This document shows, piece after piece, positions 9,694 through 17,573 of a DNA stretch of 64,000 nt; position 1 is the first letter of the stretch, and the number at the start of each line of letters is the position of its first letter. The stretch is from Clostridiales bacterium UBA4080 (lineage in GTDB: Bacteria; Bacillota; Clostridia; Lachnospirales; Vallitaleaceae). Location of the stretch: the NCBI GenBank assembly GCA_002381865.1, contig DFYO01000019.1, positions 124,411-188,410 on the forward strand, in the 5' to 3' direction. The notes under the pieces are model-generated. The model was given only the letters and a program-made list of their open reading frames with translations, had not been told where the DNA came from and searched no databases. Both the position numbers and the translations under genes were made by a program.

Positions 9694-10172
9694 TATTTCT
9701 TTTTGTCAGGCTCCTTTATAGCTATATGCAATTCAATTAGATTATCACCCTCATAGGTAATAGGCATACAAATCATCTTGGCATTGCCTACATTCATTGA
9801 TAATGTGTTACTCACAAATAATGTCGGCGGAGTTATGTCTAGCTTAATCCCCATATTAAAAAAAGCTGTTACAGCATTTCCCATTGTCATGTTCATAAGC
9901 TCTGCAATTGCGCTTCGTGCCATATCGTTAAGCTCTGGCACTGGCATTCCCATCATCATTCTTGACGCAACATCACATGCAACTGATTCTTTCATGCTTA
10001 AGATTACCTGACCATGCAGTTCTCCAGTTATACCAATCATTACTATAAACACTGTTTCCTCATAAGCCATCTGTGTAAGATATGGGCTATCAGTCTGTAT
10101 CTCCATTCCACATACTTCTCTTAAAACATAGGTTGCGGCTCCAATTACCGGATTCAAGTACGTTACATTCAT
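9693..10172 (-). CDS. CheX-like chemotaxis phosphatase
   Basis: Protein of 159 residues from the ATG at 10172, chosen because GGGGTGA precedes it; a 12-residue longer frame lacks a ribosome site. It matches the CheC/CheX/FliY fold and carries one E-x-x-N phosphatase signature in AIAELMNMTMGNA (about residues 81-93), as in CheX. Such proteins dephosphorylate CheY-P or related receiver domains. It is paired with a methyltransferase gene away from any che operon, so the target receiver could be non-chemotactic. Confidence 0.75.
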   Translation of the reverse strand: MNVTYLNPVIGAATYVLREVCGMEIQTDSPYLTQMAYEETVFIVMIGITGELHGQVILSMKESVACDVASRMMMGMPVPELNDMARSAIAELMNMTMGNAVTAFFNMGIKLDITPPTLFVSNTLSMNVGNAKMICMPITYEGDNLIELHIAIKEPDKKK

Positions 10173-10384
10173 ATTTTCACCCCTGCTTTGTAAAATTTGT
10201 TCTAGCAATTTCTATATTTGCTTGAAATTATATTTCTAATTCATCCTAATAATTATTTTTTATAAAATAGATGTATATTTATAATAACACATATATAGAA
10301 TGGTAGGCAAGATTTTATATTTTCAAACTTTATATCCAGCTTAGTAGTATAAATATATCCAAAAAATTCTTTTATTTATAAATG

Positions 10385-12094
10385 TTATCTCAAAATTTTC
10401 CTTACAAAGGCTACTGTAAAATATGACATCAAGAAAACTCCTGCAAAGCCTTGTACCCCTGATATAATCATCGCCTGGATATTTCCCGGATTAATATCGC
10501 CATAGCCAATTGTAAACATTGTTGCAAGGCTGTGATATAGTGCATTGATTAGCTTTGAAGCATAAGGAAAAAGCTCTTTATCTATATATTTTTTATCACC
10601 ATTTAAAATAACAAAGGGTAATGTATAAAAAAACGCAAAGCCTCCAATTGTCATAATCATAGTTCCTAAAATTCTAAAGGGATTTGTCGCGTAATGTCCA
10701 ATAAAATCAAGAAAAAACCACTTAATTAAAAATTCTATTTTTCTCCTTAATAATTTAATATTATTTTTCTTGTGATATGTAATATCTTCACCATAATATT
10801 CCGAAAGACTCAGGCATCTTCTAAATTCCAGATATGCATAATCTTCGTCATTATATTGTCCTATTTCATGAAAGTTTTCCTTAAGCATACGAAACTGATT
10901 TGCTTTATCTATATAGCTTGTATCATCGCCTTGTGCATATATCATTGTCTTAACATCATTCATTATCCAATCTAAATATATATGCCCAAGGTTTTTTGTA
11001 TTTATAAAATTAATACATCCTACATTCTTCTCTTTTTTGTTTGTAGGAATCATATCAAAGGTTTTCTCTACTATACAATTTTCCACCGTTAGTTTATCAC
11101 ACTTTTCTAATCCCATAACAACATGCTCAACAAACAGGCAATTCAAAAAATTCAAGTTTGAAATCACGCTATCTAAAAAATAAATGCTTCTATTTCTAAA
11201 TCTGACTGACTTAAATAGAATATATCCCTCTTCCATTTTAATATTATTCATATTAAATTTTCCGAGTCCTGTTTTTGCATACTTAAAATGCATAGTACAG
11301 TTTTTCAGCTGGCAGAAGCTAAAATCTATGTTTCCATTCCCAAAGCTTGTATCGCTAAAGCTAATTTTCCCATCACTGAAGCTAGAGCCAAAAAATATTA
11401 CCTCTCCATTGTGAAAATTTGTGTTTCTAAAGGATACTCCTCCTTTCCCAAAATCTGATCCCGAAAAATCAACTCCGCCCACACCAAAAACCGTAAAGTC
11501 AAACTCAACTATTCCTTCTCCAAAAATTGCTCCGCTAAAATTCAAGTGTGCATTTTCAAAATTGCTGCATTTGAAATTTACATCACCATTGCCAAAATCA
11601 GTGCTAAAAAAATGTACAATCTTACCATGGAACTTTGTAGATGAAAATATTTTTTCTCCTGTACCCATTTTTATTCCGCTAAAATTAACAGTTTCTGACA
11701 AAAAAACTGTTTTGTGAAAGTCTATCTTTCCATTTCCAAAGCTGCAATGTGCAAGACTGAATCCGCCCTCTCCAAACACCATATTATCAAGGATCAAATC
11801 TCCTTGAAAAAAACATTTCTCAATATGAAAGGAACTAATTGTTCTGTAATCCTCCCATTCAAATAAGCTACGATATTCATGAATATTAAAATCCTCTAAA
11901 AAAAGCTCTTGAAGTATAAATGATGAATCTGTGTTCTTGATATTTATAATATCTTGCTTTTCAAGATATCCATATCTTTTCTCGTCAATTATTTTAGAAT
12001 CCTCATCTAAGTATTTAACAATAACTGTTTTATCAGTATGAACTCCACATTTCAAAGGAAAAGGCTCATCCTCGTAAACAATACGATATCTCAT
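10385..12094 (-). CDS. Two-TM potassium channel with an N-terminal 12-residue repeat domain
   Basis: Protein of 569 residues with an unusual architecture. Residues 95-310 are eighteen contiguous 12-residue repeats without insertions, consensus roughly F-G-x-G-x-V-x-F-x-x-S-x. Residues 311-470 are mixed soluble sequence. The C-terminus is a minimal K+ channel pore: TM1 about 474-497, pore helix and selectivity filter TIGYGD at 528-533, TM2 about 541-563. It is likely a membrane K+ channel gated by its cytoplasmic repeat domain, which should form a beta-solenoid. Automated tools may call it pentapeptide repeat, but the period is 12. It ends the 10-20 kb envelope cluster, 16 bases after the lysozyme-like gene. 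Confidence 0.8.
   Translation of the reverse strand: MRYRIVYEDEPFPLKCGVHTDKTVIVKYLDEDSKIIDEKRYGYLEKQDIINIKNTDSSFILQELFLEDFNIHEYRSLFEWEDYRTISSFHIEKCFFQGDLILDNMVFGEGGFSLAHCSFGNGKIDFHKTVFLSETVNFSGIKMGTGEKIFSSTKFHGKIVHFFSTDFGNGDVNFKCSNFENAHLNFSGAIFGEGIVEFDFTVFGVGGVDFSGSDFGKGGVSFRNTNFHNGEVIFFGSSFSDGKISFSDTSFGNGNIDFSFCQLKNCTMHFKYAKTGLGKFNMNNIKMEEGYILFKSVRFRNRSIYFLDSVISNLNFLNCLFVEHVVMGLEKCDKLTVENCIVEKTFDMIPTNKKEKNVGCINFINTKNLGHIYLDWIMNDVKTMIYAQGDDTSYIDKANQFRMLKENFHEIGQYNDEDYAYLEFRRCLSLSEYYGEDITYHKKNNIKLLRRKIEFLIKWFFLDFIGHYATNPFRILGTMIMTIGGFAFFYTLPFVILNGDKKYIDKELFPYASKLINALYHSLATMFTIGYGDINPGNIQAMIISGVQGFAGVFLMSYFTVAFVRKILR
11165..11812 (-). repeat. Coding region for eighteen 12-residue repeats
   Basis: Encodes residues 95-310 of the channel protein: eighteen 12-mers in perfect register, such as FGNGDVNFKCSN, FGVGGVDFSGSD and FGKGGVSFRNTN. 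Repeats have diverged at DNA level, so the array is old and not a slippage product. Confidence 0.9.
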
Positions 12095-12110
12095 TTATCC
12101 ACGCACCTTT

Positions 12111-13316
12111 CTATGCTTTTAACTGCTTAAAATCAAAATATCTGCCGTGTACTTTTCCTTGTCCCGCAACTATAGTTGATTTTCTCGACCAAACATCCTT
12201 TACATACTTATCATTTGAAGAAATTGCAACTGCTGCAGCTGTATAATATAGCTTTTTAGTGTTTATATCCTCTACATTTTTAAGTCTGTTGTTCAAATCT
12301 GTAACTACAGCTCTTTGATTTGCTGTCAGTTCTTTACTTAAAGGATTAGTAAGCTTATTGCTCTCGCCCTTTAAAGCACCCTCAATCAATGCTTTTGCAG
12401 AAGGCTTTACTGAACCATTTTGTACCGCAATATCAAAGGCAAGAGCGTAGCCTTTGTCAGAGTTAACTCCAAAAACACTGTTTTTTGTTATTTTTTCAGC
12501 TTGATCCATATATGGCTTTGCATATCTGTCTTCAATCTGAATAAAGCTCTTATTTTGAGTTAGCTTAAGAAAAGCAGACTTCCATGGCTCAGCTATTTGG
12601 TTATTTTTATTGTTAATCGATTTTGCAAAGGCCAGCTGCTCTTGTCTACTTCTCGCTAAGACATCCTTAAGTGCTGCTGCCATAGTAGTTTCTGTTTTTT
12701 TACCCTGACTATTTTCATATACAATTGTTCCAGAAAATATTTTTTGAAAATCTGCTGTTGTATTTGAGCCTTGAGCCATTTCCTTTAATAGTGGCTGCAA
12801 GGTTCCCTGTCCAATATTCCATTGCAAATATCCTAAAGATATTCCCTGACCGTCAAAATCCCCCGCAAGCTGACCACCTTCAAATTGGCTGGTAATTTCT
12901 CTGGCAAGAGCTTTTATATCACTTAGTACAGGTACCTTAGAATCTTCAGTATTGTTTTGCGGATATAGCTTAGGTTTAATCGTATTCTCAACCTTAATAT
13001 CTTCAGAAATATTATTCTCTTGATTGTTTAAGGTGCTTTTCAACAGGCTATTATAGGCTGCTGTATTTAATGAATTAATGCTTGAAAAGAGGATATCCCA
13101 TTCACTTAAATTATCTGAATCTATCTGCTCATTGTTAGCGTCTTTGCTAATAATTCTATTTGTTTGAAGCTCAATTGCATCCATATACCTCTTAAATTCA
13201 ACAGCCTTTTCATTTTGGCCTGCATTAATATTCTTTTGATTTGACGAGGTTCTTCCGTTGCTTTCATTTATATAATTTGCAAATAATTTTTCATAATCCT
13301 TATTAGAAAGCTTCAT
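12111..13316 (-). CDS. Uncharacterised protein with a lysozyme-like core
   Basis: Protein of 401 residues, no signal peptide or TM segment. The N-terminal ~130 residues are polar and look disordered. From about residue 133 it has a glutamate in QFEGG, then GDFDGQGISLGYLQWN and GQGTLQPLL. That pattern of Glu followed by an Asp/Gly/Gln-rich SxGxLQWN motif resembles glycan-cleaving proteins of the lysozyme superfamily, but I cannot identify the family with certainty. If it acts on peptidoglycan it would need export by an unseen route. It lies between a 4-TM protein and the repeat-channel protein in the same transcription unit. Confidence 0.45.
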   Translation of the reverse strand: MKLSNKDYEKLFANYINESNGRTSSNQKNINAGQNEKAVEFKRYMDAIELQTNRIISKDANNEQIDSDNLSEWDILFSSINSLNTAAYNSLLKSTLNNQENNISEDIKVENTIKPKLYPQNNTEDSKVPVLSDIKALAREITSQFEGGQLAGDFDGQGISLGYLQWNIGQGTLQPLLKEMAQGSNTTADFQKIFSGTIVYENSQGKKTETTMAAALKDVLARSRQEQLAFAKSINNKNNQIAEPWKSAFLKLTQNKSFIQIEDRYAKPYMDQAEKITKNSVFGVNSDKGYALAFDIAVQNGSVKPSAKALIEGALKGESNKLTNPLSKELTANQRAVVTDLNNRLKNVEDINTKKLYYTAAAVAISSNDKYVKDVWSRKSTIVAGQGKVHGRYFDFKQLKA

Positions 13317-13356
13317 AGTTTACCTCCTTTTTTGTCTTAATAGTACTATGCAATCT

Positions 13357-14079
13357 CTATATTTCTATCCACAAAGCTTCAAAGCTTCTTCTAACATTTT
13401 CAACAATATCGTTCCTGCCTTCAGGAATCTTTATATCTACAGTATAGCTTCCATATCCATAGGGTCTCAAATATAAATAAGTAAAATATAGCTTTTTATC
13501 CTCTCTGCTATATTCAACCTTTTTAATATACGATCCCCAGCCCTTCCAATAATGCAAAAGACCATGAGCAAACACGCCGTTTTTTGCTATATATACATAG
13601 CTCTTTTTTTCATCCTCTTGCTTAAGCACAACCTCTTTTTCTTTAAAATCATGCTTCAGCAGGACATTAAAAAAGATAATATTAATTACTATAAGTACAA
13701 GGGTTATAATAATTCCTGCAATTGCATTTTCTGAAGCAAATCCGACTGTCAACGCTACCACCGCAATAACAAAGGAAAAAAAAGGAAAAATCAAAACAAT
13801 CATACCCTTATTTTCTTCCTTTTTTTCAATTATATTACTAAGCGTCTCGTTTTGAGTATATTGCCAAAATACAACCAAATCACTGCCATCTATCATTTTT
13901 GCCAGGCAACTTGCTCTATTAAAGAACAAGGTCCCTATAACTAACCCTGATATACCAAAGAAACCACTTAATAATACTAAGGGATATACTTCATTATTCC
14001 ATGCTACAATTAATGTAAGCCCTGAGGCTATTATTATAGTCATACAGATTGCAGCATATTTGTTCTCGTAATTTTTCAT
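13357..14079 (-). CDS. Uncharacterised four-TM membrane protein
   Basis: Protein of 240 residues, family not recognised. Two TM hairpins are visible (about residues 9-27 with 31-53, and 92-115 with 118-141), followed by a ~95-residue soluble domain with YIAKNGVFAHGLLHYWKGWG. Such a tail after TM hairpins resembles membrane-anchored PH-like or DUF domains in other Firmicutes. It sits between lemA and the lysozyme-like gene, 57 bases after lemA, so a shared envelope function is likely but unproven. Confidence 0.5.
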   Translation of the reverse strand: MKNYENKYAAICMTIIIASGLTLIVAWNNEVYPLVLLSGFFGISGLVIGTLFFNRASCLAKMIDGSDLVVFWQYTQNETLSNIIEKKEENKGMIVLIFPFFSFVIAVVALTVGFASENAIAGIIITLVLIVINIIFFNVLLKHDFKEKEVVLKQEDEKKSYVYIAKNGVFAHGLLHYWKGWGSYIKKVEYSREDKKLYFTYLYLRPYGYGSYTVDIKIPEGRNDIVENVRRSFEALWIEI

Positions 14080-14136
14080 ACTATAATTTCCTCTCTAATG
14101 CTTTACTATTTTTCAAATAATAGTGCAGGAGCATTA

Positions 14137-14697
14137 CTATCTTTTAAAGGATACTGTTGGAGCACTTCTTTCACTACTATCAATTTGGAAAAATGGTAAT
14201 TCTCTGGAGCCAAGTATTCCTGCAAAAATATTATTTGGGAAGGTAATCACAAATTGATTGTATTTTAATACAGTATCATTGTAAAACTGTCTATACATTG
14301 CAATTTTTTGTTCTAGCTCTCCAAGCTGTGCTTGAAGGTTAACAAAACCTTGATTTGCCTTCAAATCTGGATACTGCTCTGAAACAGCTAACAGTCTTCC
14401 AAGAACTCCAGTCATTGCATCAGCAGATTTCATTACCTCTTCTTGTGTCTGAGCATTCATATACATATTTCTTGCTTGTGTCACTCTTGCAAGTGTTTCC
14501 TGCTCATGCGCAGCATAAGCCCCTACAGTTTCAACCAGATTAGGAACAAGGTCTGCTCTCATTTTTAGCTGCACATTAATTTGTCCCCAGCTATTATCCA
14601 CCTTTGCTTTGTTTTTAATCATTTTATTATAAAACATAATCATGGTAATACCAAAAAACACTAATACCGCTACAATTCCAATCATAAAATATTGCAT
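14137..14697 (-). CDS. lemA: LemA family protein
   Basis: Protein of 186 residues with one N-terminal TM helix (about 4-24) and a helical LemA core. The core shows NSWGQINVQLKMRADLVPNLVETV, here cited as its halves QINVQLKMRADLVPN and LVETVGAYAAHE. The C-terminal FNNFP-like region is FPNNIFAGILG. LemA proteins are membrane-anchored with an external helical bundle, function unclear. They often neighbour DUF2207 or TPM proteins. Here DUF2207 is two genes upstream, which matches that association. Confidence 0.9.
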   Translation of the reverse strand: MQYFMIGIVAVLVFFGITMIMFYNKMIKNKAKVDNSWGQINVQLKMRADLVPNLVETVGAYAAHEQETLARVTQARNMYMNAQTQEEVMKSADAMTGVLGRLLAVSEQYPDLKANQGFVNLQAQLGELEQKIAMYRQFYNDTVLKYNQFVITFPNNIFAGILGSRELPFFQIDSSERSAPTVSFKR

Positions 14698-14736
14698 ATA
14701 ATACCTCCATTTTGTTTAATTAATGTCAATTATAAA

Positions 14737-17478
14737 TTAATTCCCAGATCTTCTGAAAACAAAACCATCAATATTAATAGAGTCTCCCGAATCTGAAGGA
14801 ATACCTTTAATCCTAGCGCCCAAGAAATCATATCCATCCTCTTCAAGTCTGTCCTGTGGATATAGCTCTAATGTCTGGGTGCTTTGTGAAAAGCTATATT
14901 CCGTTCTGGTATTAAGTCCGTTCATTGCAAGAGTTGCATAGCTTCCATCTGCAATCTTGATTGTACAGGTAACAGCCTCCTTATCTATTTCTCCCTTCCA
15001 TACTCCATTGAAAAAGCTTACATCTATCTGGCTTGTTGCTACTATTTGTTTTTCTATTTCTTCTAAGCCTTCTTCTATATCCTTATTAATCTTATCCATT
15101 TCTTCTCCTAGCTTAGCTTCCTTTTCTTCGTCGCTCATTTTAGGATCCCATAGCCATGGACTTGATGCAAGCTCTGTAACTTTATTATCAATATACCCAT
15201 TTAAAAATTCGTCTATCAGCTTAACTGCTGCATCATCTGAATTATTAACCAATTCTCCTGCATAGGTTTTTATTCCTAACAAGTTTTCCTTCCAGGTTTT
15301 AGTCAAAAATCCTCCTATGTCTTTGGTAAAGGTTTCTGTCAGCTTATTAGCCATATTACCTGCAACATCCTTGGTTTTTTTCAAGATTGCCATAGCACCC
15401 TTAAGAGTTGTTTCTTTGTATGCTAAAGAGCCAAGCTTAGGTAATCCTGTTTCTTTTAAGGCTTTAATTACTTCTAATACTGCTTTTGTATTAACTCTTG
15501 GGCTTGCAAGAACCGAGCCCACCTTTTTAATTACCGCTCCTCCTGCCTTTGTTGCAGAAAACACATTGTTAGAGCCTCCTGCCATTGAAAAACCAATTTC
15601 CAGACATCCTTTTACAATATCTGAATCCTTTGCATTTGGATCAAGAACTCTAGAAATACCTAATCCAAACTGCGTAAAGCTTTCTGCTGCAAGATTTCCC
15701 ATTGTACTTGCTACTTGACTTACAGTGTCCTCTGGTATTCCAAGCTCATCCTCAATCATAGCACCTATATTATACCATCCGTCAGCTGCAAGGTTTTGAA
15801 CTCCTTCAAAGCCTTTAATTGCATTGGCAAAAACCTCTTCTCCAGCCTTATTAGTTTCCTTTCTCTTTTGATTTATTTCATGTCTTTCTTTAATGTCCTT
15901 CCATGCCTCTTCATATTTATTTTCGCTTTCAGTTTCCACTAGTATTGCCGCACCCATTCTCATTCCTTCATATACACCCGTGTCAACATTTTCTACTAGC
16001 TCACCAACACCTGTTTTAAGCTGTTTTGCATTTCTAATTGCAGACTCAATATAGGTTTCATCTTTATATTTTTCTCTTAGCTCATCTCTTTCTTTTTTCA
16101 TATGTTTCATTCCATCCTCTTGAAGCTGTTGAGGATTGTAACCCCCGTACCAACCCGAGGAAGCATTTGCAATAATTGGTTTAAATGGATTTTTAAAAAC
16201 CTCCCTATTATCCCAGCTAATTTCTAAATCAGCTTGATCCAGATATCCTTCAAGCTCATCCTTTAAGCCCTCCTGCATTGCTTCATATTCCTCTGCCATC
16301 ATTACAGTAAGCTCTGCAAATTCTTTATCGACCTTATCTGAATCTAATAGGTCATTAGCATCTTCAATAGCTTCATCAACACTTTCTCCCATACTGTTAA
16401 GGTTATCTAATGCTACAATCGCATTATAAACTCTAACCTCCTCTATCATTTGATCAAGCGTTGAAACACCTGCAAGAGCAACTGAAGCGTACTCCTGCAT
16501 CTTGCTTTCTTCATAAAACTTTTTAAGCTGCTCAATATCTTGAGCAAATGAAGCATTCCCTTCATATCCAACAATTAGATTTGCACTTAATGTTGTTACA
16601 AGCTCTGTTGCTTTTACCATATTTTCTACTGCAATAATTGCTGCTGTAATTCTTTCATAAGCAATATTGCTATCATAATAAGCCTCTCCCATTTTATCAA
16701 TGTCAAAGCTGTCATACTTCAATTCCTGAAGTTCAAAAGCTACAATTAGCTGATCTAGCTCATTCACAACCTTGCTATTTTCAAGCTGCTTTGTTTTATT
16801 AATATCATCTGCCTTTTTAAGCATTCCTAGCGACAAATTGATATTTTCATACAATTCATCCTTCATTTCTTTATATGCATCCATAGTGTCATCAGCAATA
16901 GTAATCATTGCCTTAGTTTTTTTATCAATATTTTTTTTGTGTTCTTTACCCAGCTCTGTATTATAGGAAATATCTGGTGCGTATAATGGACTGGCTGTAT
17001 ATATAGTTTCAAGACTTGGTCTGTCATTTAAAGCAGTAGAGCCTCCCGATTTTTCCGGAATAATATTTTTAATCCCACCCATTGAATTAATTAATACCGC
17101 TAATACTACAATCAATGCAATTGTTGCGGCTCCAATAAAAATAATTCTTCTTGAATGCTTGCTAGTCTGCTTAGTTGCTCTTTTATCAGGCATTTCTGCG
17201 TATGGTGAATCCATCTCCCATTTTTTAGGCTTTTCTGTTTGATACGGATCAAATTGTTGCACTGGCACTACTGGTTGTACTGGTTGTACTGGTTGTACTG
17301 GTTGTACTGGTTGTACCGGTTGTACCGGTTGTACTGGTTGTACTGGTTGTACTGGCACTACTGGTTGTACTGACTCTTTTATATGTTCTGACTTTGTGTT
17401 CCCCTGTACTGCTGTTCCACAGCCCTGACAAAAGCTAGCTTGTTCTGTTAATTCCTTCCCGCAATTTTTACAAAACAT
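14737..17478 (-). CDS. Zinc-ribbon membrane protein with VQP repeat and large external region
   Basis: Protein of 913 residues. Residues 3-20 form a zinc ribbon (CxxC...CxxC: Cys3, 6, 17, 20). Residues 37-73 are a VQP triplet repeat. One TM helix follows at about 111-131. The rest (about 132-913) is predicted outside the cell and is rich in charged helices, with a Gly/Ala-rich helical stretch around 590-720. A C-terminal ~80-residue beta domain begins near FFNGVWKGEI. No homolog is recognised beyond the zinc ribbon. It lies between the DUF2207 and lemA genes, 39 bases from the latter, so it is probably part of the same envelope assembly. Confidence 0.55.
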   Translation of the reverse strand: MFCKNCGKELTEQASFCQGCGTAVQGNTKSEHIKESVQPVVPVQPVQPVQPVQPVQPVQPVQPVQPVQPVVPVQQFDPYQTEKPKKWEMDSPYAEMPDKRATKQTSKHSRRIIFIGAATIALIVVLAVLINSMGGIKNIIPEKSGGSTALNDRPSLETIYTASPLYAPDISYNTELGKEHKKNIDKKTKAMITIADDTMDAYKEMKDELYENINLSLGMLKKADDINKTKQLENSKVVNELDQLIVAFELQELKYDSFDIDKMGEAYYDSNIAYERITAAIIAVENMVKATELVTTLSANLIVGYEGNASFAQDIEQLKKFYEESKMQEYASVALAGVSTLDQMIEEVRVYNAIVALDNLNSMGESVDEAIEDANDLLDSDKVDKEFAELTVMMAEEYEAMQEGLKDELEGYLDQADLEISWDNREVFKNPFKPIIANASSGWYGGYNPQQLQEDGMKHMKKERDELREKYKDETYIESAIRNAKQLKTGVGELVENVDTGVYEGMRMGAAILVETESENKYEEAWKDIKERHEINQKRKETNKAGEEVFANAIKGFEGVQNLAADGWYNIGAMIEDELGIPEDTVSQVASTMGNLAAESFTQFGLGISRVLDPNAKDSDIVKGCLEIGFSMAGGSNNVFSATKAGGAVIKKVGSVLASPRVNTKAVLEVIKALKETGLPKLGSLAYKETTLKGAMAILKKTKDVAGNMANKLTETFTKDIGGFLTKTWKENLLGIKTYAGELVNNSDDAAVKLIDEFLNGYIDNKVTELASSPWLWDPKMSDEEKEAKLGEEMDKINKDIEEGLEEIEKQIVATSQIDVSFFNGVWKGEIDKEAVTCTIKIADGSYATLAMNGLNTRTEYSFSQSTQTLELYPQDRLEEDGYDFLGARIKGIPSDSGDSINIDGFVFRRSGN
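17270..17350 (-). repeat. Nine tandem 9-bp repeats coding the VQP linker
   Basis: Plus-strand unit ACTGGTTGT occurs nine times head to tail, with ACCGGTTGT in the sixth and seventh copies. Each unit adds one Val-Gln-Pro triplet in frame. Such near-identical repeats are prone to slippage, so the linker length may vary between strains without frameshift. Confidence 0.9.
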
Positions 17479-17494
17479 TTCTATTCCTCCTAAT

Positions 17495-17518
17495 ATTAGT
17501 TTATTAGTTTATTAGTTT
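17495..17518. repeat. Three tandem 8-bp repeats between two genes
   Basis: ATTAGTTT three times head to tail, just upstream of the ribosome binding site of the zinc-ribbon protein gene. Copy number change here could alter spacing in the leader, not the protein. Confidence 0.7.
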
Positions 17519-17573
17519 ATTTATCTAACCACTATGATAGACATAACTAGCTCATAGGATGCCTTCAGCCTTA

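Noticed and set aside
10385..12094. Pentapeptide-repeat protein label for the channel
   Set aside because: The Phe pattern alternates 7 and 5 residues and the unit repeats every 12 without slips, so it is not a simple five-residue solenoid.
17249..17431. Short Thr/Ser-rich open frame in another frame of the 9-bp repeat
   Set aside because: It is a by-product of the repeat inside the zinc-ribbon protein gene and has no ribosome site of its own.
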